A DNA stretch of 64,000 nt from Streptacidiphilus anmyonensis (GCF_000787855.1 NZ_BBPQ01000001.1:62001-126000); one strand, 5' to 3'; counted from the first letter of the stretch, positions 35,152 to 44,556 are shown. Made by a program: numbers and translations. Notes: a model not told the origin generated them from the letters alone.

Positions 35152-35273
35152 GGTGGTCCCCGCAACGCTGGAGACCGCGGTTCCACACACCGCAACCGCA
35201 GCCCCACGGGACGCGGGGAACAACGATCCACAACCGCGCGCCGCCACAGACGCGGGCGCGAACCGGAGCAGCA

Positions 35274-37817
35274 GTGAGTCGAGAATCCGACAACCCGATG
35301 TCGCCTCGTCAGGGCGGCGACTCCTACCCCTCGGGGACGCCGCCGTACGGCGCTCCCGGTGACGCGGCCTTCTCCCGCGCGGGGCAGCCGCCACAGGCAG
35401 GTCAGCCGGGCGCCGGGGGCGAGTCCCCGGGCCGCGATGAGCCGCGCACCGAGACCACACTCACCACGCGCATCAAGATCAATATCCCCGGCTCGCGGCC
35501 GATCCCCGAGGTCGTCGTCCGCAGCCCGCTGAACGAGGAGACCGGCGAACAGCCCGCGCCCAGGCGTCGCCGCGCTGACACCTCGGGATCCCCGGTGCTC
35601 GGCGTCATGGAGTCCGGCGCACGCGCCGCCACTCCCCCGGACCTCCCCCCGGAGTGGCTCACGCCCGGGGAGGCGCCCCAGGCGACGCCGTCCGCGGATT
35701 CCGCCGAGGGCGGGACCGCGCCCAGCGAGTGGTTCGCGCCGCGCAAGAAGACGCCGCCCCCGGCCGCCGCGCCGTCCCCGGCACCGTCCTCCTCGTCCGC
35801 GCCTCCGCCGCCGCCCGCGCAGCCGCTCTTCCAGGAGCCGCCCGCGGCCCCTCCGGCCGCCCCGGCGCGCGCCTTCGAGCCGCCGCAGGCACGGCAGGCA
35901 CAGCAGCCGCAGAGCGGGCAGTCCCCGCTTGGCCAGACCTCGACCGGCCAGACCCCGACCGGCCAATCCCCGGCCGGCCAGTCCTCGACCACCGGCCAGT
36001 TCGCGACGGGCCAGTTCGCGACCGGCCCGGGCGCGGACGGCCCGATGCCGGGCTACGACCCGACGTACGGCAGCGGCCGTGACGCGATGCCGGAGTCCCA
36101 GCCGTGGGCGACCGGGCGGCCGCAGCCTCTGCCCCAGCGCCCCCAGCCGACGCCGGGCCAGACCCCGCAGGGGCAGACGTCGCAGACCCCGCCCGGGCCG
36201 ACCCTGCCGCCGCGCCCGGTGCCCGGTGCACGCGGCGCGCGCCGGCAGGGCGCGCCGGAGACTCCGAGCTCCAGCGCCACGGGCGCTCAGCCGACGCTCC
36301 AGTTCCCCTCGCTCGGCGACGAGCTGACGGACCCGCAGGGGGGCTTTCCGCAGACCGGCTTCCCTCCGTCCGGGTTCTCCCAGGCGGGCACCCCTCAGGG
36401 CGGGTTCCCGCAGACCGGCTTCCCGCCGTCCGGGACCCCCATGGCCGGCGCGGCCCTCGGCACGCCCATAGCCACCCCCACTCCAGGCGGCCCGGACCAG
36501 CAGTTCGGCCACCCAGGCATGCCGGGTATGCCGGGTATGCCCGGTGAACCGGGTAGGCCGGGCCAGCCGGGCGGCCAGCGCCGCTCCCCGAAGGCCGCTC
36601 AGGGCGGCCAGGCTCAGACTCAGGCGGGCCAGGCGACTCAGGCAGGACAGCCGGGTCGTCAGGGTGCCAAGGCCGGCGCGAAGGCCGGTGCCAAGGGCGG
36701 CAAGGCGGGCGGCAAGGCCGGCGCCGGGAACGCCGCGGGCCAGACCGCGACGATGCCGGTGCCGCGTCCCCAGCCCATCGCCGACGGCTTCGCGGGCGGC
36801 ACCGGCGGCGTCGCCGCCGAGCCGCGCCCCGAGCCCGCCGGAGGCGGGACGGGGACCGGCGCCTCGACGGCACCGTCCTCGGGCGGCCGCAAGCGTGGCG
36901 GCGGCAAGGCACGCAAGCTCACCGGTTACGCCGTCGGCGCCCTCGTCCTGGCCGGCGCGGGCGCCTACGGCGCCGGGCTGATGCTCAACCAGGCCGACGT
37001 CCCCAAGGGCACCACGGTCCTCGGTCACGCGATCGGCGGCGACACCCGCGACCAGGCGCTCAACACGCTGGACAGCACCCTCGGTCCGTTGTCCGCCCGC
37101 CCGATCACCGTCTCCATCGGCGGCAGAACCGCGACGCTGAACCCGTCGGTGGCCGGTCTCACGATCGACACCACCGCGACGGTCGACAGCGTGGCGCACC
37201 ACGACTACAACCCGGTCACCGTGATCGAGTCCCTGCTCGGGCAGAGCAAGGCTGTCGCGCCGGTCGTCACCATCGACCCGGACAAGCTGCGCTCCGCGCT
37301 GCAGCAGCTCGCCACCACCGGCAGCTCCACCGAGGCCAGTGTCCACTTCGTCGCCGGCAAGGCCGTGGTGACGCTGCCGAAGGCCGGCACCGGCATCGAT
37401 GTGGACGCCGCGATCCCGCTGGTCGAGCAGGCGTTCAAGACCCGCGCCGCCGGCGGCTCGGACACGGTGGTCAACCTCTCGGTCACGAACGTGCAGCCCA
37501 AGGGCTCGGCGACCGCGGCGAACACCGCGGCGGCCACCCTCGGCGCCTGGGCCATGCAGCAGCCGTTCAAGGTCACGGCCGGCGGGCAGACGCTGCTCTT
37601 CGGCAAGAACACCTTCGGCCAGGCCCTGACCCTGCGGCCGGACGCCTCCGGCAAGTTCGTCCCGGTCTTCAACCTGGAGAAGCTCAAGGCCGCTTACGGT
37701 CCCGCGTTCGACACCGCCCACACCAAGACCGGCCAGCCGGTCACGGTCCAGGACGTCGCCGCCGCGCTGGTCTCCCTGCTCAGCGCACCCGGTGGGGCCA
37801 CCAGCATCACCATCTGA
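35274..37817 (+). CDS. Large disordered membrane protein with PG_binding_4-like domains
   Basis: The 847-residue product has about 540 residues of disordered Pro/Gln/Ala/Gly-rich sequence, including GQTSTGQTPTGQSPAGQ repeats, a 20-residue repeat around FPQTGFPPSG, and a collagen-like GXP run (residues 415-433, GMPGMPGMPGEPGRPGQPG). One membrane helix follows (GYAVGALVLAGAGAYGAGLM). The external part carries tandem VanW/YoaR-type peptidoglycan-binding-like repeats (GTTVLGHAIGGDTRDQALNT, then a second segment with ALGAWAMQQPFKVTAGGQTL). It is probably a single-pass wall-associated protein with a huge cytosolic tail. The GTG at 35274 has GGAG 5 nt upstream; the open frame upstream overlaps DUF6113 and is not coding. 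Confidence 0.8.
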   Translation: MSRESDNPMSPRQGGDSYPSGTPPYGAPGDAAFSRAGQPPQAGQPGAGGESPGRDEPRTETTLTTRIKINIPGSRPIPEVVVRSPLNEETGEQPAPRRRRADTSGSPVLGVMESGARAATPPDLPPEWLTPGEAPQATPSADSAEGGTAPSEWFAPRKKTPPPAAAPSPAPSSSSAPPPPPAQPLFQEPPAAPPAAPARAFEPPQARQAQQPQSGQSPLGQTSTGQTPTGQSPAGQSSTTGQFATGQFATGPGADGPMPGYDPTYGSGRDAMPESQPWATGRPQPLPQRPQPTPGQTPQGQTSQTPPGPTLPPRPVPGARGARRQGAPETPSSSATGAQPTLQFPSLGDELTDPQGGFPQTGFPPSGFSQAGTPQGGFPQTGFPPSGTPMAGAALGTPIATPTPGGPDQQFGHPGMPGMPGMPGEPGRPGQPGGQRRSPKAAQGGQAQTQAGQATQAGQPGRQGAKAGAKAGAKGGKAGGKAGAGNAAGQTATMPVPRPQPIADGFAGGTGGVAAEPRPEPAGGGTGTGASTAPSSGGRKRGGGKARKLTGYAVGALVLAGAGAYGAGLMLNQADVPKGTTVLGHAIGGDTRDQALNTLDSTLGPLSARPITVSIGGRTATLNPSVAGLTIDTTATVDSVAHHDYNPVTVIESLLGQSKAVAPVVTIDPDKLRSALQQLATTGSSTEASVHFVAGKAVVTLPKAGTGIDVDAAIPLVEQAFKTRAAGGSDTVVNLSVTNVQPKGSATAANTAAATLGAWAMQQPFKVTAGGQTLLFGKNTFGQALTLRPDASGKFVPVFNLEKLKAAYGPAFDTAHTKTGQPVTVQDVAAALVSLLSAPGGATSITI

Positions 37818-37834
37818 CCTGCGTGCAGAAGACA

Positions 37835-37874
37835 ACGAAGAGCCCCCGAGCCTTTCGGCTCGGGGGCTCTTCGT
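37835..37874. terminator. Bidirectional terminator, 18-bp perfect stem
   Basis: The two arms, 37835-37852 and 37857-37874, are fully complementary and enclose a TTTC loop (centre CCCCCGAGCC-TTTC-GGCTCGGGGG). It separates the convergent disordered-protein gene and the first importer operon. Confidence 0.9.
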
Positions 37875-37901
37875 CGGCGTCAGCCGGACTGCTCAATCAG
37901 C

Positions 37902-39608
37902 TCACTTGGTGAAGCCGATCTTGGTCCAGTCGGTGTCCTGGAAGCCGAAGGCACCGTAGTTGGCCAGGGTCGACTTGGCACCGACGATCTGCGGGCGCTG
38001 GTACAGCGGCAGGTTGACGGCGAGCTGCCACAGCAGCGAGTCGGCCTTGTTGATGTCCGCGAGGTACGTCGCCGAGTCGGTGTCGGTACCGGCCTTGTTC
38101 ATCGCGGCGTCCAGCTCGGGGCTGCCGAGACGGGAGAAGTTCTGCCCGATGTTGCCCTTGACCGGAGCCTGGAAGCTGGCCTGGGAGTTGGTCAGCGGGA
38201 AGAACGGGATGGCGCCGATGCCGGAGAAGATCGTCATGTCGAACTTGCCGGCCTGGACGTCGTTGAAGAACTGGTCCTGCGCGCCGATGGTGACGCTCAG
38301 CTTGATGCCGATCGACTTCATCATCGGGACCAGCAGCTGCGACTCGTTGGTCGCGACCGGGGTGCCGGCCGGGATCTCGAGGGTGAGGTCGAGCTCCTTG
38401 CCGCCCTTGCTGCGGTAGCCGTTGCTGCCCATCTTCCAGCCGGCCGCGTCGAGCTTGGCACCGGCCGCGGACGGGTCGTACTTGCCCAGGTCGCCCGCGT
38501 TGTCGGCGTAGCCGTTGGCGTTGTTGACCAGGAAGTGGTTGTTCAGGGACTGGATGTCCCAGGGCAGGCCGCTCAGGTCGGACTGGCCGATGGCGATGCG
38601 GTTGATGCCCTGGAAGATGGCCTGACGCACGTTCTGGTCGGTCAGCATCGGGCTCTGACCGTTCAGCAGCAGCTGACGCAGGTTCGGGGCGCCGGCGACG
38701 CGGATGTCCGTGCCCGAGACCGTCTTGGCCTTCTTGTAGGCCGAGACCTGCGGACCGATGTCGGTCAGGTCGATCTCGCCGGAGGCGAAGGCGCTCGGCT
38801 CGGTCTGGGCGTCGATCGTGCGGAAGTTGATCTGGTCCAGAACCGGCTTGCTGCCCCACCAGTTGGGGTCGCGGACCTCGGTGACGACCTTGGTGGTCGG
38901 GTTCATGGACTGGATCTTGAACGGACCCGCGGTGACCGGGATCTTGTCCTTGTAGGAGTTGTTGAAGCCGTCCAGGGTCCCGATCTGGGAGGCCGGGTAG
39001 AGCGGCGAGAACAGGGACTGCCAGTCGGCGAAGGGCGACGAGTAGGTGACGACGACCTCGAACTGGTCCTTGCCCTGCGCCACCGAGGCGACCTGCGAGT
39101 AACCCGTGGTGCTGGTGGCGTTGTACTTCGGGTTGGTGCCGTTGGAGGACTGCCAGACCGCCTGGAAGTCCTTCCAGCTGATCGGGGTGCCGTCGGACCA
39201 CTTGCCCTTGGGGTTGAGCTCGTAGGTGGAGACCATCTTGCCGTTCACCATGGCGGTGGTGACGCCGGTCAGGTAGTCCGTGTTCGGGGTGAGCTTGTTG
39301 TCCGCCGAGGAGTGGTACAGCGACGGCAGCAGCGGGGCCATCGTGTTGACGATGGACAGCTCGTTCTGCGAGTCGGCGTTCAGCACGTTCCACTGCGAGG
39401 AGTACTGGTCCACCGGGAAGTTGAGCGTGCCGCCCTGCTTCAGGCTGCTCGGGTCGACCGGGTTGATCTGGTTCGCGCTCGCCGCGTAGGCGCTGTGCGT
39501 CGGCGCCGGCGTGCCACTGCCCGAGCCGGAGCCGCAGGCGGTGGCGGACAGGACGAGACCGGCGGACAGCGCGACGGCTGTGGCCAGCTTGACGGTGTTG
39601 CGGGACAA
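37902..39608 (-). CDS. Family-5 peptide-binding lipoprotein (importer A)
   Basis: The 568-residue lipoprotein is the substrate receptor of importer A. The signal peptide LATAVALSAGLVLSATAC ends in the lipobox Cys, followed by a Gly/Ser linker. Family-5 (OppA/DppA) features include NPKGKWSDGTPISWKDFQAV, the lobe-hinge motif VRDPNWWGSKPVLDQINFRT, and a C-terminal LPLYQRPQIVGAKSTLANYG. A TTG start is chosen because GGGGAGG lies 7 nt upstream; an ATG eight codons earlier lies within the ribosome-binding region. It is the last gene of its operon, 63 nt after the ATPase gene. Confidence 0.9.
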   Translation of the reverse strand: MSRNTVKLATAVALSAGLVLSATACGSGSGSGTPAPTHSAYAASANQINPVDPSSLKQGGTLNFPVDQYSSQWNVLNADSQNELSIVNTMAPLLPSLYHSSADNKLTPNTDYLTGVTTAMVNGKMVSTYELNPKGKWSDGTPISWKDFQAVWQSSNGTNPKYNATSTTGYSQVASVAQGKDQFEVVVTYSSPFADWQSLFSPLYPASQIGTLDGFNNSYKDKIPVTAGPFKIQSMNPTTKVVTEVRDPNWWGSKPVLDQINFRTIDAQTEPSAFASGEIDLTDIGPQVSAYKKAKTVSGTDIRVAGAPNLRQLLLNGQSPMLTDQNVRQAIFQGINRIAIGQSDLSGLPWDIQSLNNHFLVNNANGYADNAGDLGKYDPSAAGAKLDAAGWKMGSNGYRSKGGKELDLTLEIPAGTPVATNESQLLVPMMKSIGIKLSVTIGAQDQFFNDVQAGKFDMTIFSGIGAIPFFPLTNSQASFQAPVKGNIGQNFSRLGSPELDAAMNKAGTDTDSATYLADINKADSLLWQLAVNLPLYQRPQIVGAKSTLANYGAFGFQDTDWTKIGFTK

Positions 39609-39671
39609 GGCGGGTCCTCCCCTTGGCATCAAATGGAGATGAGCACTGCCGATCGGCCGGGGCCGTCAGCG

Positions 39672-41759
39672 TCAGACGACTTCCAGCGCCGCTGAGTAGT
39701 GGCAGGCGGAAGTGTGATCGGCGGCCACGGCCTCGGACGCGGGGTCCTCGGTCCGGCACCGCTCAGCATCGCTCTCGACGAGGCTGAGGAACTTGGGGCA
39801 GCGCGTCCGGAAACGGCAGCCGGAGGGCACGTCCGCGGGGCTCGGCAGATCCCCGGTGAGCAGGATGCGCTGGCGCTCCCGCTCCTTGCGGGGGTCCGGC
39901 AGCGGCACCGCGGACAGCAGCGCCTGGGTGTACGGGTGCATGGGGCTGGTGAAGACGGTCTCGGCGTCGCCCTGCTCCACGATCCGGCCCAGGTACATGA
40001 CCGCGACGCGGTCGGCGATGTGCCGGATCACGGACAGGTCGTGGGCGACGAACAGGTAGCTGAGGCCCAGCTTGACCTTGAGCTCGTCCAGCAGGTTGAT
40101 GACGCCGGCCTGGATGGAGACGTCGAGCGCGGAGACCGGCTCGTCGAGCACGATCAGCTTCGGCTCCAGCGCGAGCGCGCGGGCGATGCCGATGCGCTGA
40201 CGCTGACCGCCGGAGAACTCGCTCGGGTAGCGCTCCGCGTGCTCGGGCAGCAGGCCGACCAGGCTGAGCAGTTCGGGGACGCGGGCGTGGATCCGGTCCT
40301 TGTCCCAGCCGTGCGTCTTCAGCGGCTCCGCGAGGATGTCGCCGATCGGCATGCGGGAGTCCAGCGAGGCCATCGGGTCCTGGAAGACCACCTGGACGTC
40401 GCGGCGCAGACCCCTGCGGTCCTTGCCGCTCATCGACTTGGTCTCCTTGCCCAGCACGGTGACCGAGCCGACCTGCTTGGTGGGCAGGTCCAGGATCTCC
40501 AGCAGGGTCGTGGTCTTGCCGCAGCCGGACTCGCCGACCAGGGCGAAGGTCTCGCCCTCGCGGATGTCGAAGCTCAGTCCGTCGACCGCCTTGACCGTGC
40601 CGATCCGGCGCTTGAAGACCTGGCCCTTGACCAGCGGGAAGTGCTTGATCAGGTTGTCCACGGCGAGCACCTGGGGGCGGCCTTCACGGTCGGTCTCCCC
40701 CTCCCAGGTCGGCAGCTCGGGAGTCGGGAACATCCCCTCACGCGGGAGGTCGGCGCCGATCTCCGCGGAGCGGTGGCAGGCGCTGCGCAGGCCGCTGTCG
40801 TCCACGACCTTCAGCTCGGGCTCCGTCTCGCGGCAGACGTCCACCGCGATGGGGCAGCGCGCCGCGAACGGGCAACCCTTGGGGAGGTCGACCATGGACG
40901 GCGGGTTGCCCTCGACGGGCGTCAGCGCGCGTCGGCCGCCGTCGTCGAGCCGCGGCACCGCGCTGAGCAGACCGATGCTGTAGGGCATGCGGGGCTCGTA
41001 GAAGACGGAGTCGGACGCGCCGGCCTCGACCGGCTTGCCCGCGTACATCACGGTGACCTGGTCGGCCATGCCGGCGACCACGCCGAGGTCGTGGGTGATC
41101 ATCAGAATGGCGGCCCCGGTGACCTCCTGGGCCTTCTTCAGCACGTCGAGCACCTGGGCCTGGATGGTCACGTCCAGGGCCGTGGTGGGCTCGTCGGCGA
41201 TGATGACCTTGGGGTCGTTGGCGATCGCCATGGCGATCACGGCGCGCTGGCGCATACCGCCGGAGAACTCGTGCGGGAAGGCGTCGATGCGGCGCTTCGG
41301 GTCCGGGATGCCGACCAGGTCGAGCAGCTCCAGGGCCCGGGCGCGGGCCTTGGCGTCGTCGAGCTTCTGGTGGACCTGGAGCGCCTCGATCAGCTGGGTG
41401 CCGATCGAGAAGACGGGGGTCAGCGCGGACAGCGGGTCCTGGAAGACCATGCCGATGTCCTTGCCGCGGATCTTGGAGTAGTCGCGGTCGGACAGGCCGA
41501 TCAGCTCCCGGCCGTCCAGCCGGATGGAGCCGGTGACCTGGGCGCTGGTGGGCAGCAGGCCGAGGATCGAGGTGGCGGTGACGGACTTGCCGGAGCCGGA
41601 CTCGCCGACCAGCGCCAGCGTCTCGCCGGCGCGCAGACTGAAGTCGATCCCACGCACGGCCTTGACCAGACCCGCCTCCGAGGGGAAGGAGACCTGGAGG
41701 TTCCGGACGTCCAGCACGGAGTCGGTCGTCGTAACGAGGGAGGAGACGGAGGTGGTCAC
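39672..41759 (-). CDS. Fused DppD-DppF peptide ABC ATPase (importer A)
   Basis: The 695-residue protein contains two complete ABC ATPases. The first has Walker A LVGESGSGKSVTATSI, signature EFSGGMRQRAVIAM, Walker [13 protein letters not shown] and the family tail CPFAARCPIAVDVCR. The second has Walker [17 protein letters not shown], signature [16 protein letters not shown], Walker [13 protein letters not shown] and the tail [13 protein letters not shown]. Each Cys-rich tail is the oligopeptide-transporter C-terminal motif, which in some relatives binds an Fe-S cluster. The GTG start overlaps the DppC stop (GTGA). The fusion provides both halves of the nucleotide-binding dimer for importer A. 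Confidence 0.92.
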   Translation of the reverse strand: MTTSVSSLVTTTDSVLDVRNLQVSFPSEAGLVKAVRGIDFSLRAGETLALVGESGSGKSVTATSILGLLPTSAQVTGSIRLDGRELIGLSDRDYSKIRGKDIGMVFQDPLSALTPVFSIGTQLIEALQVHQKLDDAKARARALELLDLVGIPDPKRRIDAFPHEFSGGMRQRAVIAMAIANDPKVIIADEPTTALDVTIQAQVLDVLKKAQEVTGAAILMITHDLGVVAGMADQVTVMYAGKPVEAGASDSVFYEPRMPYSIGLLSAVPRLDDGGRRALTPVEGNPPSMVDLPKGCPFAARCPIAVDVCRETEPELKVVDDSGLRSACHRSAEIGADLPREGMFPTPELPTWEGETDREGRPQVLAVDNLIKHFPLVKGQVFKRRIGTVKAVDGLSFDIREGETFALVGESGCGKTTTLLEILDLPTKQVGSVTVLGKETKSMSGKDRRGLRRDVQVVFQDPMASLDSRMPIGDILAEPLKTHGWDKDRIHARVPELLSLVGLLPEHAERYPSEFSGGQRQRIGIARALALEPKLIVLDEPVSALDVSIQAGVINLLDELKVKLGLSYLFVAHDLSVIRHIADRVAVMYLGRIVEQGDAETVFTSPMHPYTQALLSAVPLPDPRKERERQRILLTGDLPSPADVPSGCRFRTRCPKFLSLVESDAERCRTEDPASEAVAADHTSACHYSAALEVV

Positions 41760-42757
41760 GAGGCGGTTCCTTCTTCGACGACGATGCTGGTGCTGGCGAG
41801 CTCGACCATGGGCTCCTGGTCGGAGGACCCCTTGGCCTTCTTCACACGGGCCTTGGCGCCGGCCGCGGTCGGGTCGAAGGCGTCGCGGAGACCGTCGCCG
41901 ATGAAGGCGGTGCACAGGCCCATCAGGATCAGGAAGCCGGCGGGGAAGAAGAACATCCACGGCGAGGTGGTCGCGTCCGGCTCACCGTCGGAGATCAGGG
42001 TGCCCAGGGAGACGTCCGGGGGCTGGATGCCGAAGCCGAAGTAGGACAGGCCGGTCTCGGAGAGCACGATCGCGCCGACCTGGATCGTCGCGTCGACGAT
42101 GAGGATGGAGGCGACGTTCGGCAGGATGTGCCGGACGATGATCACCATCGGGTTGACGCCCATGTAGCGGGCCGCCAGGACGTACTCACGGTCCTTCAGC
42201 GTCTGGGTCATGCTGCGCACCACGCGGGCGGTGATCATCCAGCCGAAGGCGGCGAGCACGACCACGAAGATCAGCCAGGTGCCGTGCGAGAGGCGCGGGG
42301 CGATGATGGCCAGCAGCAGGAAGGACGGCACGACCAGCATCAGCTCGAGGATCCACATGAGGATCCGGTCCACCCAGCCGCCGAAGTAGCCGGCCGAGGC
42401 ACCGACCAGCGCGGCGACCGCGGTGGTGAGCGGACCGCCGACGAGGCCGATGACGAGGGACTTCTGCAGGCCGCGCATGGTGAGCGCGAGCATGTCGACG
42501 CCCGGGTGGTTGGTGCCGAAGGGGTGGCTGGCGTTCGGGGCGACGCCGAGCGCGTTCCAGTCGTTCTGGGTGTAGCTCCAGGGCAGGAAGGACGGCAGCA
42601 CGTAGGCGCCGACCAGCAGCAGCACCAGGATGCCGAGGCCCACCAGGGCGAGGCGGTTACGGGCGAAGCGGCGGACCAGCAGGGCGCCGCGGCCGCGGCT
42701 GCGGCGGACCTTGGGCTCTTCCACCTGGCTGAGGGTGGATGCGTCAGTCGTGGTCAT
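41756..42757 (-). CDS. DppC-type peptide ABC permease (importer A)
   Basis: The 333-residue inner-membrane permease has about six helices. The ATPase-coupling loop is LPNVASILIVDATIQVGAIV and ARYMGVNPMVIIVRHI. The N-terminal OppC-N segment (RSRGRGALLVRRFARNRLAL) and FGTNHPGVDMLALTMRGLQK are characteristic. It pairs with the DppB gene 47 nt upstream and is coupled to the fused ATPase gene by overlap. Confidence 0.93.
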   Translation of the reverse strand: MTTTDASTLSQVEEPKVRRSRGRGALLVRRFARNRLALVGLGILVLLLVGAYVLPSFLPWSYTQNDWNALGVAPNASHPFGTNHPGVDMLALTMRGLQKSLVIGLVGGPLTTAVAALVGASAGYFGGWVDRILMWILELMLVVPSFLLLAIIAPRLSHGTWLIFVVVLAAFGWMITARVVRSMTQTLKDREYVLAARYMGVNPMVIIVRHILPNVASILIVDATIQVGAIVLSETGLSYFGFGIQPPDVSLGTLISDGEPDATTSPWMFFFPAGFLILMGLCTAFIGDGLRDAFDPTAAGAKARVKKAKGSSDQEPMVELASTSIVVEEGTAS

Positions 42758-42804
42758 GGTGAATCAGTTCCTCGGGGTCGACGGTCGTGGAATCCGAACG
42801 CTGC

Positions 42805-43767
42805 TCAGGCGCGGACTCGCGGATCGAGCGCCGCGTAGACCAGGTCGGAGACGAGCCCGGCGACGAGGACCAGCCCCGCGGTGAACACACCGATCGCCGC
42901 AGTCGCGTTGACGTCGTTGTTCTGGATCGAGGTGACGAGCCACTCACCCATACCGTGCCAACCGAAGATGATCTCGGTGAAGGTGGCTCCGGTGAAGAGC
43001 AGGATGATGTTGTAGACGAGGAGCGGCATGACCGGGATGACGGCCGTGCGCAGGCCGTGGCGGAGCACCGCCTGGCGGTAGGTCAGGCCCTTGGCCCGGG
43101 CGGTGCGCAGGTAGTCGGCCTGGAGCACGTCCAGCATGGTGCTGCGCTGGAAGCGACTGAACAGGGTCACCTGGATCAGCCAGAGCGTCAGCGTCGGCAG
43201 GATCAGGTGCTCCAGGTTGCTCAGCACGATCGCGACCGCGCCGTGCGCGCTCGGGTCGTACAGGTCGATGTACTGGATCGGCGAGCCCATCCAGTTGTCG
43301 AAGGTCTGCAGCGTGACCGCGATGACGACCGTCGGCGTGGCCAGGATCGCGTAGGAGATGACCGTGGAGGCCTTGTCCGAGGGACGGTACTGGCGCAGCG
43401 CGTTCCAGGCGCCGAAGGCGACACCGCTCACGGCACTGATGATGGTGGCCAGGAAGAGCAGCTCGGTGCTGACGAAGATGCGGCGACCCATCTCGGCGGC
43501 GACCGAGTCACCGTTGTAGGTCAGGCCGAAGTTGCCCTGGAGCACGCCCGTGAGCCAGTGCCAGTAGCGCACGACGATCGGGGTGTTCGGGTCCAAGTTC
43601 TGTGCCCGCAGCAGGTTGTGAATGGTCGCCATGGGCGGCTGCGGGTGCTTGGACAGGTAGTTGACGATGGGCTCCAACGCCGTCCCGGCGATGAAGTACG
43701 TCATGGTGGCCGCGAGGAACACGAGGATCAGATAGTTGACCGCTCGCCTTAGTAGGAACCGACCCAT
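42805..43767 (-). CDS. DppB-type peptide ABC permease (importer A)
   Basis: The 320-residue permease starts MGRFLLRRAVNYLILVFLAA and contains the coupling loop DYLRTARAKGLTYRQAVLRH and the end motif VSDLVYAALDPRVRA. It is the first gene of importer A (DppB, DppC, ATPase, binding protein). Several starts are possible: an ATG four codons upstream (43779) and an upstream TTG; 43767 gives the family-standard N-terminus. An inverted repeat lies about 170 nt upstream. Confidence 0.9.
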   Translation of the reverse strand: MGRFLLRRAVNYLILVFLAATMTYFIAGTALEPIVNYLSKHPQPPMATIHNLLRAQNLDPNTPIVVRYWHWLTGVLQGNFGLTYNGDSVAAEMGRRIFVSTELLFLATIISAVSGVAFGAWNALRQYRPSDKASTVISYAILATPTVVIAVTLQTFDNWMGSPIQYIDLYDPSAHGAVAIVLSNLEHLILPTLTLWLIQVTLFSRFQRSTMLDVLQADYLRTARAKGLTYRQAVLRHGLRTAVIPVMPLLVYNIILLFTGATFTEIIFGWHGMGEWLVTSIQNNDVNATAAIGVFTAGLVLVAGLVSDLVYAALDPRVRA

Positions 43768-44260
43768 TCCGCGCCCCATCGTCGTTCTGGCCGCGGCGCC
43801 CCAAGTCGCTCGCGGCAATGCTTACTGAGCCCCCGCTGGACGTCGTCGGGTGACGACATCTGCACGCCTTCTCGGGCCGTCGACCGGTGGATCGACTTGG
43901 CATCAAATCATGGCGTCGACAGAGCAGCGTGACTACGGCTCATTGGTGAAGTTTCAGTAACGCACGTCAATGAGCCACCCCGGCGAGTTTTGACAGGACG
44001 ACCAAACGGGGGAGCTCTGTCCTTGTTTGTCCGACTTAATCCCTCGATTCCCCAGGCCGGACCGTGCGCGTTCGTTGAAGACGAGACAAGCCTCACCGGC
44101 CGCCTGTAAGTGTCGCAACGACGAGCACCCCCATCAGTGGTGCCACAACTCGCTAATTCGGTCCGACAGCCAACAATCGGCTTCCGAATGCGTACCGTGA
44201 AAAGTCTCGGAATGACAACGGCCAGAAATCCCCCGAATAGGGGGGAGAAACCCGACGATC
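43768..44260. other. Intergenic promoter region of importer A
   Basis: These bases are less GC-rich than their surroundings and contain no credible gene. On the minus strand TTGACG (near 43967) is the best -35-like hexamer, inside an inverted repeat. CCCCCGAATAGGGGG (44230-44244) is a further small hairpin on the border of the duplicated regulator segment. Confidence 0.5.
43937..43976 (-). promoter_or_regulatory. Inverted repeat upstream of importer A, candidate operator
   Basis: GGCTCATTG and CAATGAGCC are perfect 9-bp inverted arms separated by 22 nt. On the leftward strand one arm overlaps a TTGACG -35-like hexamer. The spacing between arm centres (31 bp) is about three helical turns. Confidence 0.4.
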
Positions 44261-44556
44261 GGGGGTGGCGCCGCACGCCGCCGCAGGCAGCAGCATCGCT
44301 CCCCCGGTGGAAGGAGTCGACCGGCGGGGCTGATGGGACAACGGGAAGAACAAGTGTCACTTGGCATGAACGCAACGGCGCCTCAGCCGGTAACCTCGCT
44401 CCCATGTCGTTCGCGGATTGGCTTGTACAGGCCCGGCGCAGCGCGGGACTGACGCAGGAACAGCTCACGGGGAAATGCCCACTCGGCGTGCGCGCAATCC
44501 GGGATCCCTGACACAGGCGGTCGCGCCCGCGACCTTCCACCGTCACCCTCCTCGCC
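44261..44556 (+). repeat. Duplicated segment (copy 1) of the regulator promoter and 5' end
   Basis: This segment is collinear without gaps with 46799-47094: the GGGGGTGG start lies 143 nt before the ATG in both. The first 65 nt and the coding part are clearly similar, and the stretch between is diverged. Here the coding part has a nonsense codon. Confidence 0.85.
44404..44556 (+). pseudogene. Truncated duplicate of the NB-ARC/HTH regulator
   Basis: The frame reads [35 protein letters not shown] and then TGA (44509-44511). The intact gene at 46942 reads MSFAQWLAQARRSLDLTQEQ, LAEKTGLSVRAIRDLERG. Beyond the stop the same frame continues [11 protein letters not shown], matching RPRRSTVALLG of the intact gene, so the stop is a point-mutation event and not the natural end. 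After about 44556 similarity is lost, so the ATPase, TPR and effector parts are deleted. TAACCT lies 7 nt before the ATG, as in the intact copy. A 35-residue helix-turn-helix peptide could still be made. Confidence 0.85.

Noticed and set aside
34836-35273. A 146-codon in-frame extension upstream of the large disordered protein
   Set aside because: It overlaps the DUF6113 gene in another frame, has shadow-frame composition, and a good GGAG plus GTG exists at 35274.
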